Shown here: in pieces, positions 25,701-34,095 of the stretch
Position numbering within the stretch: position 1 is the first letter of the stretch
How the letters are laid out: each line of letters starts with the position of its first letter
NCBI GenBank assembly: GCA_036502005.1
Contig: DASXZH010000024.1
Span: 1-63,958, forward strand
Direction of reading: 5' to 3'
DNA length: 63,958 nt
Source: DASXZH01 sp036502005
GTDB lineage: Bacteria > Armatimonadota > Fimbriimonadia > Fimbriimonadales > Fimbriimonadaceae
The notes under the pieces: model-generated
The model's database searches: none
What the model saw: the letters and a program-made list of their open reading frames with translations, nothing else
Told to the model about the DNA's origin: nothing
Position numbers and translations under genes: made by a program

Positions 25701-26051
25701 TCAAAGGAGCGCCACTTTCAGCGAGCCGTCGCGGGTGACTGGACCCGAAGGTTTGTGCACGAGGATTTCAATATCAGAACCCAAATGCATTAGGCAGTGC
25801 ATGAGCCACTCTGTAGAAAACTCGCCGAGCTTCCCGCGGATGATTTTAGAAACCTTTGGCTGATCAATGCGCAACAGTTCAGCAGCTTGAACTTGGGTAA
25901 GGTGTCGCGCCTCAATAAGGTCTTGAATGGCACTCGCAAGTTTCGCTTTGACAAAAAGCTCGTCGGAATCCGGAAGTCCAAGCTCCGCGTACACGTTCTT
26001 TGTTTTGCTATATTTTACGAGCGGTCCGGTTTTTCTTTTTTGGCTTTCCAT
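25701..26051 (-). CDS. XRE-type helix-turn-helix antitoxin (HigA-like)
   Basis: 116 residues. The helix-turn-helix is LTQVQAAELLRIDQPKVSKIIRGK, followed by DIEILVHKP as in HigA proteins of the Gp49/HigB type. It begins inside the toxin gene with a 37-bp overlap, the usual toxin-first order of higBA. Expected to neutralise the toxin and to bind the palindrome at 26403-26422. Confidence 0.88.
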   Translation of the reverse strand: MESQKRKTGPLVKYSKTKNVYAELGLPDSDELFVKAKLASAIQDLIEARHLTQVQAAELLRIDQPKVSKIIRGKLGEFSTEWLMHCLMHLGSDIEILVHKPSGPVTRDGSLKVALL

Positions 26052-26401
26052 ATTTTGTGCTCTTGTTCAGCAACTTTTAGGCGACTCTTAATTAGGTCTA
26101 AATCCTGTTTTGGAGTTGAGATGCCAGACTTTGATTTTTTCTGGAAGCAGTGCAAGACGTAAACCACTTCAGCAAAGCTAACCTTGTAAACGGCCCTGTA
26201 TGTATCCCCGTCATAGTTCTCAACAAGCTCTAGCACTCCGGCTCCGCCGAATCCGCGAAGCGGTTTTGCGTCTGGATGTTTCCTTCCTTCTTGGGCACGA
26301 AACAGGGCATATCCAGTCTCTCGCTGAACCTCCAATGGGAACGACTTCAAATCCTTATAACTTGATGCAATCCAAGCGACAGTTTTGAGCTCTTCATCCA
26401 T
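26015..26401 (-). CDS. HigB / phage Gp49-type toxin (RelE superfamily)
   Basis: 128-residue putative ribosome-dependent mRNA interferase. Family features: SSYKDLKSFPLEVQRETGYALFRAQEG, KPLRGFGGAGVLELVENYDGDTYRAVYKVSFAEVVYVLHCFQKKSKSGISTPKQDLDLIKSR. The start codon lies two bases from the operator and there is no Shine-Dalgarno sequence, so it is probably read from a leaderless mRNA. Confidence 0.9.
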   Translation of the reverse strand: MDEELKTVAWIASSYKDLKSFPLEVQRETGYALFRAQEGRKHPDAKPLRGFGGAGVLELVENYDGDTYRAVYKVSFAEVVYVLHCFQKKSKSGISTPKQDLDLIKSRLKVAEQEHKIWKAKKEKPDRS

Positions 26402-26402
26402 T

Positions 26403-26439
26403 ATATGCGATTATTCGCATATTTTATAGGGCGTGTCAA
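26403..26439 (-). promoter_or_regulatory. higBA promoter and operator palindrome
   Basis: Minus strand: TTGACA (26439-26434), 18-base spacer, AATAAT (26415-26410), transcription start at or next to the toxin ATG. The -10 is inside the palindrome ATATGCGA-TTAT-TCGCATAT at 26403-26422, two perfect 8-bp half-sites. Binding of the antitoxin there would block the promoter. Confidence 0.85.
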
Positions 26440-26759
26440 CACCAATTTATAAAGATGCGGCACAAACAGATAAAAAAGGCGGGAACGCTGAAAGGAGAGA
26501 AAAGCGCGCTCCCGCTGTAACTTCCAAGATCGGCTACTAAAAGAAATAAGAGCAGGGGTCTTGGCTACTTACATTATAAGGCTACTTCTTAATATTGCCA
26601 ACCCAAGATTTGCTTTTTCTAAAACAAGAAGAAATGCTGGATCAACTCTGCGAACTTTTTTGGCAAGGTTCTTGTTGTTTATGGGAGCGCCGGTAAGCCT
26701 AGGCTCAAAATGAGCCACTGGTATAATCGGCAAGACTACCGGAAGGAGGTGGGCAGCCC
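26423..26759. other. intergenic region with the ABC operon promoter
   Basis: No gene visible. Near 26487-26515 there is an imperfect hairpin (GCGGGAACGC / GCGCTCCCGC). An extended -10 TGGTATAAT at 26719-26727 and the ribosome-binding site GGAAGGAGGT just before 26760 serve the ABC transporter genes. Confidence 0.7.
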
Positions 26760-27725
26760 TTGGCCGCCGCCATAGAAACTCAGAAACTAACAAAAACCTA
26801 CCGTTCAAGGTTGGCTGGAGAAGTTAAAGTTGTTAATGATCTCGATCTCGTCGTTGAAGAAGGCGAGATATTCGGATTTTTAGGCCCTAACGGAGCCGGA
26901 AAGACGACGACGATCAAGATGCTGCTTGGCATCATTTATCCCACCGCCGGTGAAGGATACGTGCTCGGCAAAGAGATCGGGGATATGGATGTTCACAAGA
27001 TCATCAGTTATCTTCCGGAGCGTCCTTACTATTACGAGCACATGACCGGAATGGAGTTGCTAAAGTTTTACGGCAGCTTGTTCGGTATCCATGATGTGGC
27101 CTTTTTCCAGCGCCTTTTGGAAAAGGTAAGCCTTGCCGGCGATGCCAGCAAGACCATCGCTCAATACTCAAAAGGTATGCAGCAACGCGTGGGGTTGGCC
27201 CAGAGCCTCCTCAACGATCCAAAGCTTCTGTTCTTGGATGAGCCGACGGGAGGCCTTGACCCCATCGCTCACACGGAGATCCGCGACCTCATCTTGCAAT
27301 TCCGCGACGAAGGCCGAACCGTGTTTATTTCAAGCCACGAGCTTAGCGAGGTCGAGCGCATCTGTGACCGAGTAGCGATCATTAACCGAGGCGTCATTGA
27401 GAAGCAAGGCAAGCTTGAAGACCTTCTTCGAGGCGGCCGAATCGAGATCATCGCCGACAACGTAACCCGTGAGTTCGCCGATAAGGTGAAGCACGAGGAT
27501 ACGACGGTCTCCTTCCACGAAGGCCGATTGATAGTCGATGCGCCAGAGCAGATCGATCCGAATGCCTTGATCGACTCGATTCGCTCTGCAAAGGGAATTG
27601 TCATCAGCATTATTCCTCGCCGAAAACGGCTCGAAGACCTCTTTGTTGAGACCGTTAAGAACGTTGATATTCGGAACTCTGCTGGCAAGCCAGCGAAAGA
27701 AACCGAAGTTGGAGCATCGAATTGA
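26760..27725 (+). CDS. ABC transporter ATP-binding protein
   Basis: 321 residues. Walker A GPNGAGKT, signature YSKGMQQRVGLAQ, Walker B LLFLDEPTGGLDP and the switch His in FISSHELSEV. C-terminal extension (about 225-321) is of the type in ABC-2 exporters and gliding/Nos-type systems. Start is TTG behind GGAAGGAGGT. It overlaps the permease by TTGA. Substrate unknown. Confidence 0.95.
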   Translation: MAAAIETQKLTKTYRSRLAGEVKVVNDLDLVVEEGEIFGFLGPNGAGKTTTIKMLLGIIYPTAGEGYVLGKEIGDMDVHKIISYLPERPYYYEHMTGMELLKFYGSLFGIHDVAFFQRLLEKVSLAGDASKTIAQYSKGMQQRVGLAQSLLNDPKLLFLDEPTGGLDPIAHTEIRDLILQFRDEGRTVFISSHELSEVERICDRVAIINRGVIEKQGKLEDLLRGGRIEIIADNVTREFADKVKHEDTTVSFHEGRLIVDAPEQIDPNALIDSIRSAKGIVISIIPRRKRLEDLFVETVKNVDIRNSAGKPAKETEVGASN

Positions 27726-28510
27726 ACGCCATTTACAACATCGCATTAACCACCGTCGGTGAAGCAGTTCGCCGCCGTGTGTTGCTGATCATCCTCATGA
27801 TCGGCGTGTTGCTTCTTAGCATCATCCCATCTTTGAGCGTGCTTTCGGCTCGCTCCGAGCTATCGACGATGATCAGCACGATGTACGCTGTGCTTCGACT
27901 TACCAGCGCCCTCATCGCGATCATTCTTACGATCTATATGATCCCGAATGAGATTGAACGTCGGACGATCTATACGATCCTTAGCAAGCCGGTCCAGAGA
28001 TGGCAATTCTTGCTCGGAAAGTATCTCGGCGCGATTGCCGCGCTGGCTTTGATGATCATCTTGATGTCAGTCGTCATGGTTGTCCTGTTCGCGGTGCTCC
28101 AGCATCCGGATACCGCCAAGCTGATTGAAATCGCAAAACAGCCCATTTTCTACTTCATTGAAATGTGTTTGCTTGCTGCGGTTGCCTTGTTCTTCTCGAC
28201 TTTCACGACACCCCTGGTGAACTTCTTTTTATCGATTGGTGTGTGGGGAGTGGGGACGGTTTTGAATCCGCTATACGGAAGCATTGCCAACAATACGACG
28301 GCTAATCACACCATGCAGTCGGTTGCAAAGTTCGTGATTGGATTCCTTCCGAACTTTTCCAACTACGATGTAAAGAACCCGATTATCAACCCTGGCCAAC
28401 AGCTAGAAAACACCACGTTCTATAGCTTTACAGTCATCGGATACGGCCTTATTTACATTGCCGGTCTGCTGATTGGCGGCATGTTGATCTTCGATAAAAG
28501 GGAAGTCTAA
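27722..28510 (+). CDS. ABC-2 type transporter permease
   Basis: 262 residues, about six transmembrane helices, with the ABC-2 feature NEIERRTIYTILSKPVQRWQFLLGKYLGAI after the second helix. Starts TTG in a TTGA overlap with the ATPase gene. The stop is directly followed by the next ATG, so the three genes form one unit. Confidence 0.92.
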   Translation: MNAIYNIALTTVGEAVRRRVLLIILMIGVLLLSIIPSLSVLSARSELSTMISTMYAVLRLTSALIAIILTIYMIPNEIERRTIYTILSKPVQRWQFLLGKYLGAIAALALMIILMSVVMVVLFAVLQHPDTAKLIEIAKQPIFYFIEMCLLAAVALFFSTFTTPLVNFFLSIGVWGVGTVLNPLYGSIANNTTANHTMQSVAKFVIGFLPNFSNYDVKNPIINPGQQLENTTFYSFTVIGYGLIYIAGLLIGGMLIFDKREV

Positions 28511-29929
28511 ATGAGAGTCGGTAAACGCAGCGGATTAATCGGTTGGATTTGCGGCTTGTTCGTTGCCCAATTCCTGATTCACGGATTCTTCATATCGGAT
28601 CAGTGGGTTAAGAATTTCGCTCCTGCGGTTAAGAACCACAAGGGTGTGATCACGGGTGGCCTTTCGCCAGACCAACTCATGCTGGAACTGTTTGGATTCC
28701 GGGAGTTCCTCGCGGGAATCCTTTGGGTACGGGCTGATAGCTTCTTTGACCAAGGAAATTATGATGCCGTTCTTCCTATCATCCGGCTTTGCACGATCCT
28801 GGACCCGAAGGACATCGACGTCTATGCGACAGGCATGTGGCATATCGCCTATAACTTTACGGACGACGACCAGCGGTCGGACCGGCGCTATATTGCTCCT
28901 GCCTTGGCCCTCGGCCAAGAAGGTGCCAACGCCAATCCGGAAACGTATGAGCTGTACTTCGAAACAGGTTGGATTTGGTACCACAAAATCGACGATGACT
29001 ACGATCATGCGGTGAAGTGGTTTGAAGAAGCTAACTCAAAAGATGACATTCAGCCGGCCAGAAGAAATCTTTTAGCGCATGCTTACGAGCGGAACGATCA
29101 GCCTGATAAGGAACTTGAGACCCTTTACAAAAACATCGGAATTAGTGAAACCGATGCAAAGAAAACGACAGGGTCCATGAGCTATGGCGACAAGGCTACC
29201 GTCGATACGGACAACGACAACATTGACAATACGATCATTCGTATGACGCAGCGTGGTTGGTTTGCCGAAAAGGATGGAACTTACGCGCAAGGCGACTATG
29301 ATACAAAACCGCCGTTCGATGTTGGATTCAGCGCGAGAGTCACCGTCGAAAGCGAGAAGGTTGTTCGCATTGAAGGAACCTGGAATGTTCTTCCGGTTGG
29401 AACCCGAATTCGCCTCGTGCTACGAGACGCAACGATCTACGATCCAAGTGGAAAGGAGCGAATCGATCAACCGGCGCAGATGAAGTGGGACTACGCTTCC
29501 GGCGTAAACCTGGACCCCTCCAAAGAGGTCACCTTCATGCAGGATCAGGGCTTTGTAAAGAACCGCCGATTCGATAAGCGAATCGACATGAGCAAAGACC
29601 CGACCATGTATCCGTTCGATGCCAACCAAAAGGTCTACTACGTGGAGTTTTTCTACGATCCTCGCAGCGCGCCTTCTCATATCCAGGACAAGTTTGGATG
29701 GAACGGCGAAGGCATGACGGACAAGAACTACTTGAATACGGATGTTCGCCCCGGCCAGCGATGCTTGTATTGCAAGCTTGAGCTGACTCGGGATCAGATC
29801 CTCCGTCGACACGAGTGGCAGGATCAGATTCCTGTGGTTCAAACCCCGAACTTTAATGACAAGGCTGCCTCAGGCGCTGATGACCGAGTCATCACACTTG
29901 GTGGCACGCTTCGCGGCCAAACTAAGTAA
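28511..29929 (+). CDS. membrane-anchored TPR-like protein of the ABC operon
   Basis: 472 residues, no named family. N-terminal transmembrane segment (GLIGWICGLFVAQFLIHGFF), then helical repeats resembling TPRs (FFDQGNYDAVLPIIRLCTILDP, HAVKWFEEANSKDDIQPARRNLLAHAYER), then a beta-rich C-terminal domain with a CLYCK pair near 430. Adjacent to the permease without a gap. Probably periplasmic-facing partner of the transporter; that role is inference. Confidence 0.8.
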   Translation: MRVGKRSGLIGWICGLFVAQFLIHGFFISDQWVKNFAPAVKNHKGVITGGLSPDQLMLELFGFREFLAGILWVRADSFFDQGNYDAVLPIIRLCTILDPKDIDVYATGMWHIAYNFTDDDQRSDRRYIAPALALGQEGANANPETYELYFETGWIWYHKIDDDYDHAVKWFEEANSKDDIQPARRNLLAHAYERNDQPDKELETLYKNIGISETDAKKTTGSMSYGDKATVDTDNDNIDNTIIRMTQRGWFAEKDGTYAQGDYDTKPPFDVGFSARVTVESEKVVRIEGTWNVLPVGTRIRLVLRDATIYDPSGKERIDQPAQMKWDYASGVNLDPSKEVTFMQDQGFVKNRRFDKRIDMSKDPTMYPFDANQKVYYVEFFYDPRSAPSHIQDKFGWNGEGMTDKNYLNTDVRPGQRCLYCKLELTRDQILRRHEWQDQIPVVQTPNFNDKAASGADDRVITLGGTLRGQTK

Positions 29930-29938
29930 AGTTCAGAA

Positions 29939-29965
29939 GCGCCAAGTGGTAAAACCACTTGGCGC
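29939..29965 (+). terminator. hairpin between the TPR gene and SRP RNA
   Basis: GCGCCAAGTGG and CCACTTGGCGC form an 11-bp perfect stem with a TAAAA loop. There is no T-run, so termination would be weak or processing-related; it directly abuts the SRP RNA helix. Confidence 0.6.
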
Positions 29966-30116
29966 GGAAACTCCAAGACCCGGCGGAGTGCTAGAATAAA
30001 CAGTCCGCCGGGAACTGCGCGGCAGACCGCCGACGAACTCCGCCAGGACCGGAAGGTAGCAACGGTAAGTTGAACGGCTGTGCGACGCACCATTCCCGGC
30101 TGATCTTGGAGTTTCC
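29966..30116 (+). ncRNA. ffs: signal recognition particle RNA
   Basis: The conserved Ffh-binding tip is visible as CCAGGACCGGAAGGTAGCAACGG at 30040-30063. The outer ends GGAAACTCCAAGA (29966) and TCTTGGAGTTTCC (to 30116) pair perfectly, defining a hairpin RNA of about 150 nt, longer than the 4.5S type of about 110 and shorter than the 270-nt Bacillus type. Location in front of dnaX-ybaB-recR equals the Bacillus scr locus. Works with Ffh in co-translational targeting. Confidence 0.9.
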
Positions 30117-30128
30117 CCCTCTTTTCCA

Positions 30129-31724
30129 GTGGCGTACGTCTCTCTTTACCGAAAATATCGAAGCCAAACTTTTGGCGATCTCATTGGCCAAGACCATGTG
30201 GTGCGCACGCTGCAAAACGGCATAACCTCGGGTCGCATGTCCCACGCCTATTTGTTTACCGGCCCACGGGGCACAGGGAAGACTTCCACCGCAAGATTGC
30301 TGGCCAAATGCCTTTGCTGCGAAAAAGGGCCCATAGCGGAGCCTTGCAACGTTTGCGATATGTGCGTGGCCATTACCGAGGGTAGCTGCATTGATGTTGT
30401 TGAAATGGACGCAGCGAGCCAGACCGGCATCGAAGATGTTCGCGAGAAGATCATCCAGGTCGTCGATTACATGCCGGCGATGGCTCGGTATAAGGTCTTC
30501 GTTATCGACGAGGTCCACGACCTTTCGACTAAAGCTTTTGATGCGCTATTGAAAACAATAGAAGAGCCGCCCGAGCACATGTTTTTTGTATTGGCGACGA
30601 CGGAGTTCAACAAGGTTCCTCCCACGATTCGCTCGCGCTGCCAGAAGTACGAGTTCCATCGCGCTTCGATGGACAATTTGCTGACAAGGCTCGATTTTGT
30701 AGCCAAGCAAGAGGGAATAACAGTAGCCCCGCAAGCGCTGTACGCTATCGCCAGAATGGCCGATGGCGGCTATCGAGACGCGCTTACTTTGCTAGAGCAA
30801 GCCATCATTTCGTCGGCCTCCAGTGAGATAACGCTCCAAGAAGTTTATGACCAGCTTGGGCTGGTGGCGGAAGATACAACCGATAAGATTTTGGAGGCGC
30901 TAATTGCAGGCGACGTGCCGGGGATAACCAATGTGATGGCGGAGCTTACGCGGGTCGGTCGGGATCCGGTTTCGATCTTGGAGTCCTTGCTTTATCGGGT
31001 GGCGGATTTAACTCGCATCGTTTACGGGATCGATTCAAGCACCGTCATGGATGCGTCCCATCTGGCTTCCAGCCACGATCTTGGGATTCGTATCGGGCAG
31101 GACAAGCTGCTGCAGGTTCGCAGCGCCCTTTCGGAAGGTCACCGAGTTATTCGGGATATCAGCTTGCCGAGGCTTTGGTTGGAGTCGGAGCTTATTCGCA
31201 TTTCTCAGTTGGGCAGGGTTCCGGCGAAGCCGGCTTCGCAAGCCGCGCCCGCCAGTGCTGCAATTCAAACGCCTGCTATAGGTAAAGAAGTGCCCGTTGC
31301 CAAGCAAGGGCAGCCAGTCGAAACACCTGTGCGAAGGCCAGAGCCAGCGCCCGTCGAGGCGGCGGTTGCATCGGCTCACCCGGAAACGCCAAGCGAAAAA
31401 CTTTGGCGAGCCGCGTTGGCCCTTCTGCCCAGCACGGCGCCGATCCATTTGCATTTGGCGGATTCAACAGCGGTTTCTTTTGAAAGTGAGTTGCTCGTCA
31501 TTGAACTTCACCGAAAAAGCGATCACGTCTGGATCATGGATACGCAAAAGCCAATGCGTTTGGCCCACATTTTGAAGGAAGTCCAACGCGTTGGCGGGGA
31601 CAAAATCCGCCTCGAGTTCGTTGTATCCAAAGAAGGAACAAGGAACAGTGAGCCAGTCGCGGTAGAATTGCCCGCAGAAGGTCCAAAGTTGGCCCAGATG
31701 GCCCGCGAAATTTTCGGAAGTTAG
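30129..31724 (+). CDS. dnaX: DNA polymerase III subunit gamma/tau
   Basis: Clamp-loader ATPase, 531 residues, GTG start 12 bp past the SRP RNA and no evident Shine-Dalgarno site. Walker A GPRGTGKTSTA, zinc ligands in CCEKGPIAEPCNVCDMC, Walker B VFVIDEVHDL, sensor-1 region ATTEFNKVPPTIRSRCQ. A Pro/Ala linker near 370-420 leads to a tau-type C-terminal domain. No frameshift signal is obvious. Confidence 0.96.
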   Translation: MAYVSLYRKYRSQTFGDLIGQDHVVRTLQNGITSGRMSHAYLFTGPRGTGKTSTARLLAKCLCCEKGPIAEPCNVCDMCVAITEGSCIDVVEMDAASQTGIEDVREKIIQVVDYMPAMARYKVFVIDEVHDLSTKAFDALLKTIEEPPEHMFFVLATTEFNKVPPTIRSRCQKYEFHRASMDNLLTRLDFVAKQEGITVAPQALYAIARMADGGYRDALTLLEQAIISSASSEITLQEVYDQLGLVAEDTTDKILEALIAGDVPGITNVMAELTRVGRDPVSILESLLYRVADLTRIVYGIDSSTVMDASHLASSHDLGIRIGQDKLLQVRSALSEGHRVIRDISLPRLWLESELIRISQLGRVPAKPASQAAPASAAIQTPAIGKEVPVAKQGQPVETPVRRPEPAPVEAAVASAHPETPSEKLWRAALALLPSTAPIHLHLADSTAVSFESELLVIELHRKSDHVWIMDTQKPMRLAHILKEVQRVGGDKIRLEFVVSKEGTRNSEPVAVELPAEGPKLAQMAREIFGS

Positions 31725-31738
31725 GATAGAAGAAAAAC

Positions 31739-32059
31739 ATGAAGATCCCTAAAGGTTTTGGAGGACAAGGATTCCAAGGTGTGCTCGCTAAAGCTCAAGA
31801 AGCTATGGCACGAGCCCAGACGCTAGAGCAAGAACTGGCGAGCCAAAGAATCGATGTAGATAAGGGCGTTGTAAAGGCGACCTTTAACGGAGTCGGAGAA
31901 CTCGTCAAGATTAAGCTCGACCCGGTTGTGGTCGACCCCGAGGATATCGAGTCGTTAGAGGATCTCATCGTGAGCGCCGTTCGAGATGGATTCGAGCAGG
32001 CAACAGCTTTAAGAAACGCGAAAGTCCAGGAAATCATGCCGGACGTTCCCGGCCTCTAA
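31739..32059 (+). CDS. YbaB/EbfC family nucleoid-associated protein
   Basis: 106 residues, small dimeric DNA-binding protein. Family features: Gly/Phe-rich start (KGFGGQGFQGVLAKAQEAMARAQ), VVKATFNGVGELVKIKLDP, EDLIVSAVRDGFEQA. Sits between dnaX and recR as in most bacteria; its stop directly abuts the recR ATG. Confidence 0.94.
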   Translation: MKIPKGFGGQGFQGVLAKAQEAMARAQTLEQELASQRIDVDKGVVKATFNGVGELVKIKLDPVVVDPEDIESLEDLIVSAVRDGFEQATALRNAKVQEIMPDVPGL

Positions 32060-32653
32060 ATGCTTTACGCTCGGCCGTTGGCAGAACTAATTGCCGAGCT
32101 AGAAAAGCTTCCAGGCGTTGGGCCGAAATCGGCTCAACGCCTTGCTTATTATCTGCTTCGGGCACCGGAAGATGTTTCCAGCCGCCTAAGCGAAGCCATT
32201 CAGAACGCGAAGGCCAAACTGCGCTTCTGCATCAAGTGCCAAAACATAAGCGAATATGAGCTTTGCGAGATCTGCTCTAGCCCTAAGCGGGTGTTGACCA
32301 TGATATGCGTTGTCGCCGAACCGCGCGATATTACGGCCATTGAGCGCATTCACGAGTTTCATGGCCTCTACCATGTACTTCACGGCTTGCTTAGCCCCAT
32401 GGAGGGCGTACGGCCCGAGCATTTGCGCGTTAAGGAACTGCTTGAAAGACTTCACGCGGATGTTGAAGAGATCATCCTCGCCACCAATCCTACTATCGAA
32501 GGGGACGCCACTGCGCTTTATTTAGCGAAGCTTATTAAGCCACTTGGGATAAAAGTGACCCGGCTGGCCCACGGCATGCCGGTGGGTGGCGAGTTGGATT
32601 ATGCGGATTCTGCGACTCTGCTGAGCGCGCTTGAATATAGGCGAGAGCTGTAA
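32060..32653 (+). CDS. recR: recombination mediator RecR
   Basis: 197 residues. Helix-hairpin-helix LEKLPGVGPKSAQRLAYYLL, C4 zinc finger CIKCQNISEYELCEIC, Toprim domain MICVVAEPRDITAIE through ILATNPTIEGDATALYLAKLI, and the end RLAHGMPVGGELDYAD. With RecO and RecF it loads RecA at gaps. Confidence 0.97.
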   Translation: MLYARPLAELIAELEKLPGVGPKSAQRLAYYLLRAPEDVSSRLSEAIQNAKAKLRFCIKCQNISEYELCEICSSPKRVLTMICVVAEPRDITAIERIHEFHGLYHVLHGLLSPMEGVRPEHLRVKELLERLHADVEEIILATNPTIEGDATALYLAKLIKPLGIKVTRLAHGMPVGGELDYADSATLLSALEYRREL

Positions 32654-32656
32654 GCG

Positions 32657-32770
32657 TTTGGAGTGCGGGAATTCATTCCCGCTTTAGGTAGGCGATTTTG
32701 ATCGCTGGAGCCTTGCAGCAGTGCCAATGAATTGGCTGCAGCAAAGCGGGAATAAATTCCCGAACTCCAA
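32657..32770. repeat. variable-stem palindromic element
   Basis: Starts TTTGGAGTGCGGGAATTCATTCCCGC and ends with AATAAATTCCCGAACTCCAA. Stems here are GGGAAT-TC-ATTCCC, CGAT-TTTG-ATCG and GGGAAT-AA-ATTCCC, different from the AGCTTGCT stems of other copies though the outer GGAGTGCGG / ACTCC ends are alike. Confidence 0.85.
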
Positions 32771-32790
32771 GGGCGTGGCACAATAGCCTT

Positions 32791-33330
32791 ATGAAATTGC
32801 GTTTTCTTCCCTTGGCCGGCTTCCTGCTTTCGTCGTGCCTTGCCCTTTCGTCTGTGGCGCGCAAGACTCAGTCCGGGACTGAATCCGTCCACAAGTGGGT
32901 GCAGGGGTTTTACGATTGGTATGTACCCGCTGCCATTAAGGATAACTCCGACCCCGGCTCGTATATTGCACTTAAGAAAAGGGGCTCAGACTTCTCCGCA
33001 GCGCTCGTAAATGGGCTTAAAGAGGATTTGGCAGCGTCCATAAAGTCGAAGGACGAAGTGGTTGGCCTCGACTTCGATCCCTTCCTTGACAGCCAGGACC
33101 CGTGCGATCATTATAAGGTCGAGAAGATATCCGAGAAGGGCGGCATGTATTCCGTAGAGGCTTACGGCATTAGGGAAGGCAAAGAAGAGACCACGGCCTC
33201 CGTTATCGCCGAGGTTGCCAAGGTAAACGGGAAATTTCAGTTCAAGAACTTTGTTTATCCAGAAGCAAAGAGCGATCTTTTGAGCGTATTGAAGCAGCTC
33301 AAGGCAGATCGCGACAAATATGGGCATTGA
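32791..33330 (+). CDS. putative lipoprotein, DUF3828-like
   Basis: 179 residues. Signal MKLRFLPLAGFLLSSC with lipobox LSSC (Cys16). The mature part VHKWVQGFYDWYVPAA...LDFDPFLDSQDPCDHYKVEKI resembles DUF3828 proteins. A CACAATAG box ends about 6 bp before the ATG and no Shine-Dalgarno site is seen. Function unknown. Confidence 0.78.
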   Translation: MKLRFLPLAGFLLSSCLALSSVARKTQSGTESVHKWVQGFYDWYVPAAIKDNSDPGSYIALKKRGSDFSAALVNGLKEDLAASIKSKDEVVGLDFDPFLDSQDPCDHYKVEKISEKGGMYSVEAYGIREGKEETTASVIAEVAKVNGKFQFKNFVYPEAKSDLLSVLKQLKADRDKYGH

Positions 33331-33335
33331 ATCCG

Positions 33336-33368
33336 CTGGTCCTTATGGCCTAAAAACCTAAGGACCGG
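33336..33368 (+). terminator. terminator-like hairpin
   Basis: CTGGTCCTTA and TAAGGACCGG pair around a loop containing TGGCCTAAAAACC. There is no T-run, so this is only a possible terminator of the lipoprotein gene. Confidence 0.4.
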
Positions 33369-33402
33369 GAGCGCATGCGCCGCCCAATCTGTAGACCCTT
33401 GC

Positions 33403-33615
33403 ATGACACGCGAAATTGTTAGCAGAGTGGCGGGAAACCTAGTGAAAGAGTTTGGACATGAGAAGCATTTTGCGCTGTCATTACCCAGGCGCGCAGATCT
33501 GCAACTAATGGCGGAAGCGTTAACCACAGAATACGGATGCGCCGTTGTTTGGAATGAGGGCGCGACAAAGATTGCTGTCAGATGCCCCGATGAGCGAAAG
33601 GTGATGGTGCTTTAA
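33403..33615 (+). CDS. small hypothetical protein (70 aa)
   Basis: Not recognised. MTREIVSRVAGNLVKEFGHEKHFALSLPRRADLQLMAEALTTEYGCAVVWNEGATKIAVRCPDE is a plausible small alpha/beta protein with ordinary codon use. No clear ribosome-binding site. Confidence 0.45.
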   Translation: MTREIVSRVAGNLVKEFGHEKHFALSLPRRADLQLMAEALTTEYGCAVVWNEGATKIAVRCPDERKVMVL

Positions 33616-33639
33616 ACGTCGTCGCGATTTAAATGCTAT

Positions 33640-33741
33640 CACGGTCCTTCAGACCTCTATTTTGTAAAACGCGGCTGGCCCAGCCCTACGCGACCGGAGT
33701 CGCTATGACTGGGCTATCTTACTTCGGTCCGTTGGACCTGA
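33640..33741. repeat. CGGTCCTTCAGACC dispersed repeat, copy 3
   Basis: Closely matches the copy at 14621-14731: CGGTCCTTCAGACCTCTAT, CCCAGCCCTACGCGACCGGA, GTCGCTATGACTGGGCTATC and CGGTCCGTTGGACCTGA. The last bases touch the 3' end of the next minus-strand gene. Confidence 0.85.
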
Positions 33742-33749
33742 GAACGGCA

Positions 33750-34082
33750 TCACAAAAGCTCATCGTGCCCGAAATAAAAATGCTGCGAGTAAGTGCCCGG
33801 CTTAACCCACAAAACACCCGGTGGCAAATCTGGCATCAGAAACAAAGCCACTTGCTGGGCATCTTCAACGGCCAGCGGTGCCCCATCCGAACGAGACACG
33901 CCCAAATGCAGTAGGTCGTCCTCTCCTTCAAAGAAGTAAAAAAAAGACCCCAACGATCCGGCAAAGCGCGGGTCGCTCATGGGGATTCTGGAGTTGCTCT
34001 CAATACATGACAACAACTCCGAAATGATTTGGTCTCGTACAGCGATTTCGGCCGCTGTTGCTTCAATCTTCCGCATCATCAC
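33750..34082 (-). CDS. hypothetical protein (110 aa)
   Basis: Not recognised. Soluble protein starting MMMRKIEATAAEIAVRDQIISELLSCIES, with SFFYFFEGEDDLLHLGVSRSDGAPLAVEDAQQVALFLMP. The C-terminal end meets a dispersed repeat at 33741 and may have been altered by it. It follows tRNA-Ser on the same strand by 13 bp. Confidence 0.5.
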   Translation of the reverse strand: MMMRKIEATAAEIAVRDQIISELLSCIESNSRIPMSDPRFAGSLGSFFYFFEGEDDLLHLGVSRSDGAPLAVEDAQQVALFLMPDLPPGVLWVKPGTYSQHFYFGHDELL

Positions 34083-34095
34083 CCTAAAAAGATGA

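Noticed and set aside
26569..26808. 79-aa minus-strand frame before the ABC operon
   Set aside because: It covers the promoter, ribosome-binding site and first codons of the ABC ATPase gene and has no site of its own.
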